From an uncultured Bermanella sp. (GTDB lineage Bacteria; Pseudomonadota; Gammaproteobacteria; Pseudomonadales; Oceanobacteraceae), in the NCBI GenBank assembly GCA_913058575.1, contig CAJXRF010000011.1, positions 20,016 through 84,015 of the forward strand: 64,000 nucleotides of DNA. Direction: 5' to 3'. Numbering within the stretch: the stretch's first letter is position 1; the number at the start of each line of letters is the position of its first letter. Below are positions 43,034 through 52,166 of this stretch, piece by piece. The notes below the pieces were generated by a model that was not told the origin of the DNA, ran no database searches, and was given only the letters and a program-made list of their open reading frames with translations. The position numbers and the translations under genes are program-made.

Positions 43034-45283
43034 TTAGGCGATTATTTTCTTACGAGTAAAAATACCAAAGCCCACCAGCATTAAAATTAATAATTCATAA
43101 AAACCCATAGCGCCAATACCGCTTGAGCCAGAAGAACCACTGCCAGAATCGGATTCAGCGGCGGCATTTTCTTCGGCGGTTAAAGCCCGTTGCTCGGCTA
43201 TCGCCAAGGCATCGGTTGCGGCTTGCGCTTCTGCTTGAGCCTGAGTTAATGCAAGTGCGTCTGCCACAGCTTGTGCTTGCGCCAGCGTCAAGGCATCTTG
43301 CGTAGCGGTAACATTGGCCTGAGCTGCTGCCAGTTCTTCTGCGCTTAGCGTCGCTTCGGATTGAACCAGCGCTAACGCCGTGGTCGCTGCCTGTACGTCG
43401 GCCTCGCTCTGAGTGACGGCATCATTAGCCGTTTGTAATTCAGCTTGCGCCAGTGCCAATGCTTGTGCGCTGCTTAATGCTTCAGCTTGTGCGGTGGCCA
43501 GCGCTTCGTTGGCGGCCAATAGTTCAGCCTGCACTTCTGTCAATTCATCGGCTAGGTTTTCAGCCTCCACTAGCGCATCGGCTAAGGCTGGGCTCACATA
43601 TTGATAAAAATTCCAGCTATCGATGTTGTTGGAATCTTGCAGGTATAGAGAATCGTTTACGCTAAATAACTTGGCGCCGCTTGAGGCAAGTGCCAGTTCA
43701 AAGTTAATGAAGTCTGTGGTTACAAAGGTAAAATTGGCCGAAAAATTATTACTGGCACTCACCTTCGCTGATCCATATGTTTTACCGTTATGGTTTATAA
43801 GCGAACTCACGGTGTAGCTGTGGCCATCGGTATCAACCGCGTCGGCTAGATTAAGTGCCGAGGAAACAAGAGCACCATTATTCCAAGTGAGGCCATTGTC
43901 ACTACTAAAATAAACGCGCTCGCCACCGGTAACCGTAATTTGATTCATGGCCAACGAGGTTAAATCAATCAGGCTCATTAAATCATCTTCTAGGGTGCTG
44001 ATGGTGCTCCAGTTCCAAGTAGTCAGATCGTCAGAATAGCCCACCTGCATTTTTATGTAGGTGCTGGTATCCACATCGTATTCTTTTAATAAAACATAGA
44101 AGCGATCATTAGCCAAAATTATATCTTTTACAAAATAGCGATTATCAGCACTTGGGTATTGCGTGAAATCAGCCCAATCACCTTCTGCAGTTCTAAACAT
44201 GAGTGAAGCCACAGTGGAAGAGTTGCTCATTACCGCACGGCCATCACGACTAAATACCACACGATTATTTTGATAACTGCCCACTGTGTTGTGGGTCCAG
44301 TTTTCTAAATCTGGGCTCGTGTAATAGCCTTTTGTTTCACCGCCAATACTGCCTGAGTTAAGTGCCACATAAAGACTGTTTTTTTCATCGTAAGCCAAAG
44401 TCGAAGCATAGTAACCAATAATGGCGGCGCTTTTAGCATCAGACCAGGTGATCATGTCGGCAGAGTAACGAATTTCTGATGTGCCTGTATCGCTATCAGA
44501 AATGTAGGCCACAAAAAGATCATTTAACAAATAAATTTGGCTATTTTCAGGTACCTCTCGCACATCAAAATTGCCATTAAGATCACTCGAGAAGGCTTTA
44601 CGAGATCCTATAAAGTAGCTTAAGCCGTTGTGCTGGATTACAGTGTAATGGTCATTAGCGGGATCGAAGTCGGCCTGTGAGAAAGTCGCGTCTAATTTTC
44701 TAAAATGAGAATCTACGCGATGGTTTTTAATCACATAATGAGAAGCCATTTGGTTGTAATAATAATTAATTGTGCGAGGCCCAGTACCGCCCTCTTCAAA
44801 GCCCAATGTGGTGAATACCCTGCCTGAATCTGAACTAGGGTTAAGTGTATATTTGATCTTGCCACGGTCGGCATAAATCACTTCATAGGTGTCTTCATCT
44901 TCAAGATAGGCATAGTCGCGTGCGGTATCGATATAACAATACCAGGCATAACCCTCCATTTCGTGTAAGGCATTAATGGCCGTTTCGCCCGCTGTGAAGC
45001 GGCTAGGATTAACGTTGAAATCTTGGGTGGCCCCCTCTACCTGCGCAGTACCGGTTATTTCAACCAAATCGGGCTCTGGCCAAGCACTTGGTAAGGCAAT
45101 GCAACTGGCGGCGGTATCGGTCGCGCTGTCGGTGGCACTCATGTTTCGCTCAACCACCACTGTGCTGGCGTCTTTCATGTCTAGGGTGCGCTCGCCTAAG
45201 TCATATTGACAGGCCACGACGGCGGTGAGTGACAACACAAGCAAGGCTCTTTTTAAAAACATGCTGGTTAATGAATCGCGCAT
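43034..45283 (-). CDS. Large surface lipoprotein with Asp-box, Ala-rich coiled coil and C-terminal sorting-like tail
   Basis: This 749-residue protein begins with a lipoprotein signal (LLVLSLTAVVACQYDLG, lipobox VVAC). Residues of about 50-560 form a beta-rich domain resembling sialidase/BNR propellers, with YFSSDNGLTWNNG as an Asp-box (SxDxGxTW). Residues of about 565-705 are an Ala/Gln/Glu/Leu coiled coil with AQAE-type heptads. The C-terminus, SGSGSSGSSGIGAMGFYELL then ILMLVGFGIF and TRKK, is a Gly/Ser turn, hydrophobic helix and basic end, as in GlyGly-CTERM-like sorting signals. Having both a lipid anchor and a sorting tail is unusual. The first ATG is kept; a second at codon 8 would shorten the signal. 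Function unknown; surface adhesion is plausible. Confidence 0.78.
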   Translation of the reverse strand: MRDSLTSMFLKRALLVLSLTAVVACQYDLGERTLDMKDASTVVVERNMSATDSATDTAASCIALPSAWPEPDLVEITGTAQVEGATQDFNVNPSRFTAGETAINALHEMEGYAWYCYIDTARDYAYLEDEDTYEVIYADRGKIKYTLNPSSDSGRVFTTLGFEEGGTGPRTINYYYNQMASHYVIKNHRVDSHFRKLDATFSQADFDPANDHYTVIQHNGLSYFIGSRKAFSSDLNGNFDVREVPENSQIYLLNDLFVAYISDSDTGTSEIRYSADMITWSDAKSAAIIGYYASTLAYDEKNSLYVALNSGSIGGETKGYYTSPDLENWTHNTVGSYQNNRVVFSRDGRAVMSNSSTVASLMFRTAEGDWADFTQYPSADNRYFVKDIILANDRFYVLLKEYDVDTSTYIKMQVGYSDDLTTWNWSTISTLEDDLMSLIDLTSLAMNQITVTGGERVYFSSDNGLTWNNGALVSSALNLADAVDTDGHSYTVSSLINHNGKTYGSAKVSASNNFSANFTFVTTDFINFELALASSGAKLFSVNDSLYLQDSNNIDSWNFYQYVSPALADALVEAENLADELTEVQAELLAANEALATAQAEALSSAQALALAQAELQTANDAVTQSEADVQAATTALALVQSEATLSAEELAAAQANVTATQDALTLAQAQAVADALALTQAQAEAQAATDALAIAEQRALTAEENAAAESDSGSGSSGSSGIGAMGFYELLILMLVGFGIFTRKKIIA

Positions 45284-45933
45284 ATTGGCTTTATCTCTAC
45301 TGACAACTAAGACTATGAAATGACTTAGGATTAAAAATCAGCCAATTATACATAGTTATATATATGAAAAACCTACTTTTTAAGAGCCTTTTGCTATAAG
45401 CCAGAAAGAGCCACCCACTGACAAGGTGCGTATAAAGGGTACTTAAAGAGGCTTCTAGTTAAAGTAATTTAAGAGGTGCTTGAAAAAGTGCTAGACCAAT
45501 ACAACCCTAACACGTTAGCAAAGAGGCTCTGATCAAAAAAAACATCGTGCTAATTTGGCTATGCTTTGCGTTACACATGCACACCAAAGGCTGAACTTTA
45601 GATAGCAGCTGTGTCCGATGGGCGTATAAAATTACCAGAGGGAAAATAAGTGTTTACTTTTTAATCTCCCAACCGTATTATCAGGGCGTTAATTATTCCC
45701 ATCTAGTTTATTTAACTTATTATCAAGTGGTGTTACCCACGTGATAATCAGTGCCTTGCCTTTCCCCATTACAGTTAGACAGCACATCAGAATCAGAGCT
45801 AATTTATTGCCCCCATTTTCGAAAGTTTCGAAAATTGCTGTTGTTGTTATTTTTAAAAAATTAAGCAAACAATCAATAATCCAGCTCTTACTTAAGTTTG
45901 CGCATTAGCGCACATTAAATAAAAGAGTTTATT
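45284..45933. other. Intergenic region upstream of a small gene
   Basis: No long ORF in 650 bases. It holds the perfect palindrome at 45815 and a TGCGC ATTA GCGCA repeat at 45899, both upstream of the 58-codon gene. Confidence 0.5.
45815..45835. promoter_or_regulatory. Perfect 21-bp palindrome (10-bp arms)
   Basis: ATTTTCGAAA G TTTCGAAAAT is a perfect inverted repeat with one central base, 100 bases before the start of the 58-codon gene. Its form fits a dimeric repressor site; the regulator is unknown. Confidence 0.65.
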
Positions 45934-46110
45934 ATGCCTTATACATATAAAGGTCAACATTATTCCGTAGATTCAATCGTATCGCCGATTATCTCTATTG
46001 CCATCAACAAATTAAACATTGTTGTGACAGATCAATCCGGCCCGCAGTTATTTGAATTTACCAAACGAAGCGATTCTAAAGAATTTCTAAACTTGTTGTA
46101 TCAAGCTTAA
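45934..46110 (+). CDS. Small uncharacterised protein (58 aa), missed by the ORF track
   Basis: This 58-codon ORF begins MPYTYKGQHYSVDSIVSPII and ends SKEFLNLLYQA. An AAAAGAG ribosome site lies seven bases before the ATG, two inverted repeats lie upstream (45815 and 45899), and a strong terminator starts 20 bases after the stop. That gene-like packaging is the main evidence that it is real. The sequence is a mixture of short beta and helix with no signal peptide, membrane segment or Cys. I do not recognise a family; a small regulatory or adaptor protein would fit its size. Confidence 0.65.
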   Translation: MPYTYKGQHYSVDSIVSPIISIAINKLNIVVTDQSGPQLFEFTKRSDSKEFLNLLYQA

Positions 46111-46130
46111 ATTTTAGGTTATCGCAGTAA

Positions 46131-46169
46131 AAAACCACCCTTGCCTTCACAGGCTTGGGTGGTTTTTTT
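46131..46169 (+). terminator. Terminator after the 58-codon gene
   Basis: AAAACCACCC TT GCCT TCAC AGGC TT GGGTGGTTTT forms a stem with a symmetric TT/TT internal loop and a run of seven Ts. Confidence 0.88.
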
Positions 46170-46220
46170 ATGGGTGCCATAACTGAGCTGACACGTTTGG
46201 CTGTATTTTAAAGGCGCCTA

Positions 46221-46242
46221 AAAAGCCTATAAAAGTAGGCTT
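46221..46242 (-). terminator. Terminator overlapping the MYG1-family stop codon
   Basis: AAGCCTA TAAAAG TAGGCTT is a 7-bp hairpin that, on the minus strand, runs into GGCTTTTTAGG. Its right arm overlaps the last bases of the MYG1-family gene. Confidence 0.6.
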
Positions 46243-47110
46243 AAGCTTCCAGCGCCATGGCCGCCATTTTCATGGTGCTTTCAAAAGAGTTACAACCTGC
46301 GATAAATAAACCGTTGTGGCAGAACATAGCATCGTTAATGCCGGTGGCATCTTGAAGCTCTTTATCGGATAAGCCGGCCCATGGTTTAGGTAGAGACTTT
46401 CTGTCTTCGAACGAACCCAGTTCCACCGGTACGGTTTGAATGCGCCATTGGCCAGTTTCTGATGGGTACACCACATACAAGGCCTCTTGAGATAGGGTAT
46501 GCACCGTTCGTTTCCAAGGTGTGTATTGCTCTAATACTATCACTCTTGGGTCCTGTGCGTTTTCAATGGCTTTGGCTACTATGTCTTTGGCATTGATGCC
46601 GCCACTGGCGGTGGCTATGTACCGGGCCAGTATACGGGCAGCAAAAGTAACCGCTTCGTCAAAGCAGGCATCAAAGTGGCTGTCTTCCTGCCAAGTGGGG
46701 TTAAACATGGAAATAGTGTGGCTGAGGCTAATGCCTTCAGAGACCCCTTTAACATAACCGCAGTCGATGGCATCAATCACCGATACCAAGCCAGTATCAA
46801 CCGACTTAGCCACGTCTGGGTGACCATCACAGATCTGTAAGCCGTATTTTTTCCAAATTAAACCAAATGAAGAATAAGGAATGCCATTTTCACGCTCCCC
46901 TGCTCCGCCACGCTGGTGATGGTCAAAACGGCCAGCGTCGGCATCGTAAATGCCGCCCACATCCAACACAATATCGGCCTTCTCGATAAGCCCTAAATCA
47001 CGGGTGCGTATTAAATTAAACGTTGGAAAAATACACTTAAGTGCTGCGACACTGAAAACATCATCTGCGTGAAAATTACCATTGTGTGTTGCGATTGTTA
47101 TATCAGTCAT
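46241..47110 (-). CDS. MYG1/UPF0160 family DHH-like metal-dependent hydrolase
   Basis: This 289-residue protein starts TDITIATHNGNFHADDVFSV, the MYG1 signature, then DIVLDVGGIYDADAGRFDHH and RENGIPYSSFGLIWKKYG, and ends with the conserved GCNSFESTMKMAAMAL. Members are DHH-superfamily phosphoesterases; the eukaryotic protein is a 3'-5' RNA exonuclease, and bacterial members are poorly studied. The metal ligands H9, H14, D16, D51 region and DHH are in place. It is cytoplasmic, transcribed alone and convergent with the 58-codon gene. The exact substrate is unknown. Confidence 0.9.
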   Translation of the reverse strand: MTDITIATHNGNFHADDVFSVAALKCIFPTFNLIRTRDLGLIEKADIVLDVGGIYDADAGRFDHHQRGGAGERENGIPYSSFGLIWKKYGLQICDGHPDVAKSVDTGLVSVIDAIDCGYVKGVSEGISLSHTISMFNPTWQEDSHFDACFDEAVTFAARILARYIATASGGINAKDIVAKAIENAQDPRVIVLEQYTPWKRTVHTLSQEALYVVYPSETGQWRIQTVPVELGSFEDRKSLPKPWAGLSDKELQDATGINDAMFCHNGLFIAGCNSFESTMKMAAMALEA

Positions 47111-47608
47111 TTAACTCGTGTCGTATTAGAAAAGGCTAGGAAGCTAACGCTACAAAACGTCAGCATTTTGAAGGGGTTGATCATTCAATTTATTGGGGGA
47201 TTCTATACGATGGGGACTAACAAAAATAGCCAATTGAAAATACCCAAATGAATATGGGCTTTGTAATTTAAACGAAAAACTCGCTTAAATCCCGACCTCC
47301 AAAAACAATGACAAATAACCGCTATCAAAAAGCAGTAACTGTGTGAAACATCAATAATATCAGCAGGATTAAGAAAGCCTTTAGCCCACTAGCCTCAAGG
47401 CTAATCATACAGGATTCCCTTAAAAGACACGCTGTCGGGTTTCTAATGGTAAAACCCAATGCCAGTCACTCATTCTCATTCCCTTAAATAGACCAAAACA
47501 AACAGCATAGTCTACGCTTAATAGGTATTTTACTTGTAAAAATACAGCTAATCAGGACAAGACACAGGTATCTAGGCCAGTGAATTTTCCACGGATAGGA
47601 AGAGTATT
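47111..47608. other. Divergent intergenic region, nothing recognised
   Basis: About 500 bases between the divergent MYG1-family and binding-protein genes. I see no supported ORF, and no clear operator. Confidence 0.5.
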
Positions 47609-48760
47609 ATGAATCGTCTTATTTTTACGTTTAGTTTATGGCTGCTTGCCTATGGGGCCTGTGCTGCCCCTTGGGTAATTGGGTTAGATGCCGACCTATC
47701 CAGTGTTTCAAAGGCTGGGGGCATTGCCATATCCCAAGGGGCAGAGCTGGCCATCACTGAGATAAATGCCAAGGGTGGGATTTTAGGGCAGCAGGTGGCC
47801 CTAGTGACGAAAGATCACCGTGGAAACCCTGCCAGGGGCATTGCTAACATAAAGTCACTTTCAAAGAACCCAAAACTGCTAGGCGTCATTGGTGGCGTGC
47901 ATACCCCGGTGGCTTTGGCAGAACTTGCGCTCATTCATGAAAAATCCATTATTTACTTAGACCCATGGGCGGCCGGTACCCCGGTTATCCGTAATGGTTA
48001 CCAACCCAATTTTGCTTTTCGTCTATCGGTTAGGGATGAATGGGCAGCGGGTACTATCTTAAGCAAAGCCAAAAATGAAGGATGCCCAAGTGTTACCTTA
48101 TTTTTAGAGCAAACCGGCTGGGGGCGTTCTAATGAAAAATCCATGACCAAGGCCAGCATTGCGCTAGATTTGCCCATCAAGGGCATTGAATGGTTTCACT
48201 GGAACTCAAAAATACTCCACAAACTGATCACCAAAACAGTTAATGATGGCACGCAATGCATTGCATTGGTTGCCAATACCCCAGAAGGCACACAAATAAT
48301 CAATGCCGTTGCTAATGTGGACAAAAGCAAACGCCCAAAGGTGTTTTCTCACTGGGGCATTGTGGGGGGGGATTTCACCCAGAAAGTTAAACTGGCGCAA
48401 TTAGTAAAAGTTGATTTATATTTTTTAAATACCCTTACCTTTCATACCCCCAAAACCACCATGGGCACATTGTTAAAAAAATCATTTGAGAAAAAATTTG
48501 GCACACAGCCAGCCCACGAAGCTTTCAATGGGGTCGCCCATGCATATGATTTAGTGCATTTACTGGCGTTAGCCATTGAACAAGCTGGCAGTGCTGATTC
48601 AGCTAAGGTGCGCAGCGCGTTGGAAACACTTGGGACATATAAGGGGGCCATGAAAACTTACAAGAAGCCTTTTACAGCTGACCAGCATGAAGCACTCGAT
48701 GCATCCGATTACATTATGCTGAAATTTAATAAACAAGGTTTTAGTGAAATTTCAAAATGA
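47609..48760 (+). CDS. Periplasmic binding protein (branched-chain amino acid type) linked to a sensor kinase
   Basis: This 383-residue protein has a signal peptide (LIFTFSLWLLAYGACA) and the type I periplasmic-binding fold (Peripla_BP_6/LivK-like): WVIGLDADLSSVSKAGGIAI, GAELAITEINAKGGILGQQV, KDHRGNPARGI, LLGVIGGVHTPVALA and the C-terminal FNGVAHAYDLVHLLALAIEQ. AGGAAGAG supports the start. No permease or ATPase genes follow; instead its stop overlaps the start of a hybrid histidine kinase gene (ATGA). This suggests that the protein captures a ligand and presents it to the kinase sensor region, as in LuxP-LuxQ or TorT-TorS. The ligand is unknown; amide or amino acid is likely by family. Confidence 0.9.
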   Translation: MNRLIFTFSLWLLAYGACAAPWVIGLDADLSSVSKAGGIAISQGAELAITEINAKGGILGQQVALVTKDHRGNPARGIANIKSLSKNPKLLGVIGGVHTPVALAELALIHEKSIIYLDPWAAGTPVIRNGYQPNFAFRLSVRDEWAAGTILSKAKNEGCPSVTLFLEQTGWGRSNEKSMTKASIALDLPIKGIEWFHWNSKILHKLITKTVNDGTQCIALVANTPEGTQIINAVANVDKSKRPKVFSHWGIVGGDFTQKVKLAQLVKVDLYFLNTLTFHTPKTTMGTLLKKSFEKKFGTQPAHEAFNGVAHAYDLVHLLALAIEQAGSADSAKVRSALETLGTYKGAMKTYKKPFTADQHEALDASDYIMLKFNKQGFSEISK

Positions 48761-51700
48761 CGTTTAGGCCACTTTGGCTATACCTAACACTTAAGGTCAT
48801 TCCCTTAGCCTTAGTGATCTTCGTTATAAGTTCGCTGGCCCAGTTTTTTATGGCTAGCCAACTTGAAAGCACCATTGCGGTTTCACGTTTGCAGCAAGAT
48901 GGCAAGGTTTACGCCCAAAGTGTGGAGCATCATTTTGACGCACTGGTAAGACAAGTTGAATCCATCGGTAAAAATTCAATTATCACTAACGCCCTCATTG
49001 ACTTTCAGGGCCGACAAAACTACTTACCACTCTATCTTGAATCAGTAGGCATCTTTGACCGAACTGATATTGCTATACAACTGGTTGATTTTTCAGGTGA
49101 GGTTATTGATGGTAATTATTATGCAAAAACCAGCACCTTACCAGCGTCTGAGCTATGGGCTTCCCAAGTACTCGAAGAAGGCTTGCAATGGGTCAAGCTC
49201 GATCAAAATGGACTTTTCATAGCGCAACCCATTTTAAACCAAGGATTACCCGAAGGTGCAATATTAGTTAATATTGATTTAAACATTTTAAAACTAGGAC
49301 TTGATAACATTCATTCAGGCTTTAACCGTTTATTAGTATCCGACAATGAAGAGGTTATATTTGCATCTTCTGCACTGAACTATAAAGGGGACACTGCCGC
49401 TTTAGAAGGTACCGACCTATGGATTAAAAGTAATGTAGAAACTATTGGCAGCTATAATTTAACGGCAAAAATTTATTTAGCCAAAGAAGACATCGCCATT
49501 TCCGGAAGTTTGTTTCTTCCCATTATCACTTTGTCACTTATTCTATTTTCTATTAGCATATCGTTAATTATTTTCTTGGGGGTTACCCAACTAAAACGAG
49601 TGGTATCCAGCTTATCTTTAGCCATTGAAAAGACCATTTTATCTAAAGACTTAACGGCCCGAGTTGAAAATGAAGGCAGCCCCAGAGAGCTTGCAAAACT
49701 AGGCTCTCAATTTAATCAAATGATGAGCCAGTTACAGAAAACCACTTCAACATTAGATGAAATTGACGCCATCCTACATTCAATGAGGGAACTGGTGGTT
49801 GTGTGTGACAGCCACCTGCAGGTTTTACTCAGCAACAAAATTGTTAATAAAAGCGAAACACAAAATACAACCTTGGCCCAAGTAGTGGACCTCCCCACTT
49901 CTCACTCATTTTGTCAAAATAACTCAGAAAATATTGAATACGAACAAAAAATAAATAATAAAATAATACTATGGCGAAAAACACAACTGATATTACAGGG
50001 TGAAGTGAGCGGCTGGGTCATTACAGGTTCAGACATCAGTGACATCAAACAAGCACAGCGCCAAGCGAATATATTAAGCATGGCAATGGACAGTGCCAGT
50101 AATGGCATCATTATCGTAGATGCATCAGAAGCATCTGAGCCCATTGTATTTGTAAATAAGAGTTTCACTGAAATCACAGGTTACACCGAAAAAGAAGTCT
50201 TGGGGTTACGATGTAATTTTTTACAAGGCCCAAAGACAAACCGTGAAACTCGCGGACGATTATCGCAAGCCATAAAGAATTGCCAACCCATTGAAGTTGA
50301 AATTGCCAATTACCGAAAAAATGGAGAAATGTTTTGGAATCATTTAGCCATTGACCCTGTGATAGATGACACCAACTCGGTAACGCATTTTTTAGGGGTT
50401 ATTCGTGATATCAATTCGGTAGTGGCCGCCAGGAATGATTTAAAAATTGCAAAAGAGTCTGCTGAAGCGGCCGCGGTGGCTAAAAGTGAATTTTTAGCCA
50501 CCATGAGTCATGAAATTCGAACCCCTATGAATGGCGTCATAGGCATGCTGGGCTTACTTTTAAATACAGAATTAAACCCAGAACAGACAAGCCGTGCCCG
50601 TATTGCACAAAGCAGTGCCAACTCATTACTGGTGTTAATTAATGACATTCTCGATTTCTCTAAAATTGAAGCGGGCAAGCTCGATTTAGAGTCCATTGAT
50701 TTTAATCTTCGCAACATGCTGGGAGAATTTGCAGAAGGCATTGCCTATCAGGCACACGATAAGGGCTTAGAGTTAATTATGGATGTGTCGGGCATTACAG
50801 CATCAATGGTCCGCGGCGACCCTGGGCGAGTTAGGCAAATCTTAAATAATTTAGTGAGCAATGCCATTAAGTTTACAAGTCATGGTGAAGTTTTTGTTCA
50901 ATTGCGTTTAATTGAAGAAGATGGGCGCTGGCGAATAAAGGGACAGGTTAAAGATTCTGGCATTGGCATACCCCAAGATAAGGTAAACCACTTGTTTGAA
51001 GCCTTTACTCAAGTAGATGCCTCCACAACGCGGCGTTACGGGGGTACCGGATTAGGATTGGTCATCGTTCGGCGACTTTGTCAGGTGATGGGGGGCGATA
51101 TTCATGTGTCCAGCAAGCTTGGCAAAGGCAGTACATTTGAGTTTGACTTTTTAATAGACCATTCGAACAGTTCACAATTGGTGCGCCCAAGCATAGACAT
51201 ATCAAAATTGAATGTATTAATTGTGGATGACAATGAAACTAATTTATACGTATTACGCAGCCAGCTTAAAATTTGGGGGGCAAACGTCACCGAAGCCTGC
51301 GATGGCCAACAGGCACTTCTAATTTGCCAACAGCGCTTAGATTCCCCTGACACACCTTTATTCGACATTGCTATCTTAGACATGCAAATGCCCAATATGG
51401 ATGGTATTGAACTTGGCAGGCTCATCAAAAATAATGAAAAGTTAGCCAGTATAAAATTAGTCATGATGACCTCCATGACGTATCAAGGAGACATAGAACA
51501 ATTGGCAAAGATAGGCTTTAGCGCCTACTTTCCCAAGCCGGCAACCACCTCTGATTTGTACGATGCACTTAATGTGATGGCTGAGGATGGCATTGCGTTA
51601 GCTTCAGCCAAGACTCTAGTAACAGGTGAATACCTAGATTCCCTTCAACAGCCCACACATTCTGAGCAAGAAATTAGCATTCCAAGTAACACTCGAATTC

Positions 51701-52092
51701 TTTTAGTGGATGATAACCCCATCAATTTATTGGTGGCTGAAGGCATATTGGAAGACTTCGACATTAACGTTACCTGTGCCTGTAATGGTAAAGAAGCACT
51801 GGCTTGTTTAGCAGGCAATGATCAAGACGAAGCATTTTCATTGGTGGTGATGGATTGTCAAATGCCCGAAATGGATGGTTTTGAAGCGACCCGCCAAATC
51901 AGAGCAGGGTCAGCTGGTATCCAAAACACAGAGATACCAATTATTGCCATGACCGCTAATGCCATGCAGGGAGACCGTGACAAATGCATAGCCGCGGGAA
52001 TGACCGATTATCTAGCAAAACCCATTGTGGCCCAGCAATTTATAGAAAAATTAGCCAGCTGGTTAAGTTTTAGGCTTAACGCCGATAAATAA
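48757..52092 (+). CDS. Hybrid histidine kinase with LOV-like PAS and two receiver domains
   Basis: This 1111-residue protein has two membrane segments (about residues 13-31 and 251-276) around a periplasmic sensor of about 220 residues, a HAMP region (277-330), a degenerate PAS (330-430), a LOV-like PAS (440-555), HisKA with His585 (ATMSHEIRTPMNG), an ATPase domain (DSGIGIPQDKVNHLFEAFTQ, GGTGLGL), and two receivers (LNVLIVDDNETNLYV with ILDMQMPNMDG; ILLVDDNPINLLV with MDCQMPEMDGFE). No HPt domain is present, so a separate phosphotransfer protein is needed. The LOV-like part has Cys486 in GLRCNFLQG. The upstream binding-protein gene overlaps by four bases, so the two act together. The output regulator is not in the window. 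Confidence 0.93.
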   Translation: MTFRPLWLYLTLKVIPLALVIFVISSLAQFFMASQLESTIAVSRLQQDGKVYAQSVEHHFDALVRQVESIGKNSIITNALIDFQGRQNYLPLYLESVGIFDRTDIAIQLVDFSGEVIDGNYYAKTSTLPASELWASQVLEEGLQWVKLDQNGLFIAQPILNQGLPEGAILVNIDLNILKLGLDNIHSGFNRLLVSDNEEVIFASSALNYKGDTAALEGTDLWIKSNVETIGSYNLTAKIYLAKEDIAISGSLFLPIITLSLILFSISISLIIFLGVTQLKRVVSSLSLAIEKTILSKDLTARVENEGSPRELAKLGSQFNQMMSQLQKTTSTLDEIDAILHSMRELVVVCDSHLQVLLSNKIVNKSETQNTTLAQVVDLPTSHSFCQNNSENIEYEQKINNKIILWRKTQLILQGEVSGWVITGSDISDIKQAQRQANILSMAMDSASNGIIIVDASEASEPIVFVNKSFTEITGYTEKEVLGLRCNFLQGPKTNRETRGRLSQAIKNCQPIEVEIANYRKNGEMFWNHLAIDPVIDDTNSVTHFLGVIRDINSVVAARNDLKIAKESAEAAAVAKSEFLATMSHEIRTPMNGVIGMLGLLLNTELNPEQTSRARIAQSSANSLLVLINDILDFSKIEAGKLDLESIDFNLRNMLGEFAEGIAYQAHDKGLELIMDVSGITASMVRGDPGRVRQILNNLVSNAIKFTSHGEVFVQLRLIEEDGRWRIKGQVKDSGIGIPQDKVNHLFEAFTQVDASTTRRYGGTGLGLVIVRRLCQVMGGDIHVSSKLGKGSTFEFDFLIDHSNSSQLVRPSIDISKLNVLIVDDNETNLYVLRSQLKIWGANVTEACDGQQALLICQQRLDSPDTPLFDIAILDMQMPNMDGIELGRLIKNNEKLASIKLVMMTSMTYQGDIEQLAKIGFSAYFPKPATTSDLYDALNVMAEDGIALASAKTLVTGEYLDSLQQPTHSEQEISIPSNTRILLVDDNPINLLVAEGILEDFDINVTCACNGKEALACLAGNDQDEAFSLVVMDCQMPEMDGFEATRQIRAGSAGIQNTEIPIIAMTANAMQGDRDKCIAAGMTDYLAKPIVAQQFIEKLASWLSFRLNADK

Positions 52093-52166
52093 ATAATACC
52101 GCCTCCCTACAATACTATAACTCGCAATATTCTCTGATTTAATTAAAGTGAGCTTCAAGTGAATTT

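Noticed and set aside
42821-43037. Two opposite-strand ORFs of 67-68 aa
   Set aside because: Both lack ribosome sites and families; at most the minus-strand one is a gene tail remnant, which I cannot support.
43123-43817. Several Ala/Arg-rich + strand ORFs over the coiled-coil region
   Set aside because: They are shadows of the Ala/Gln-rich repeat of the surface lipoprotein on the minus strand.
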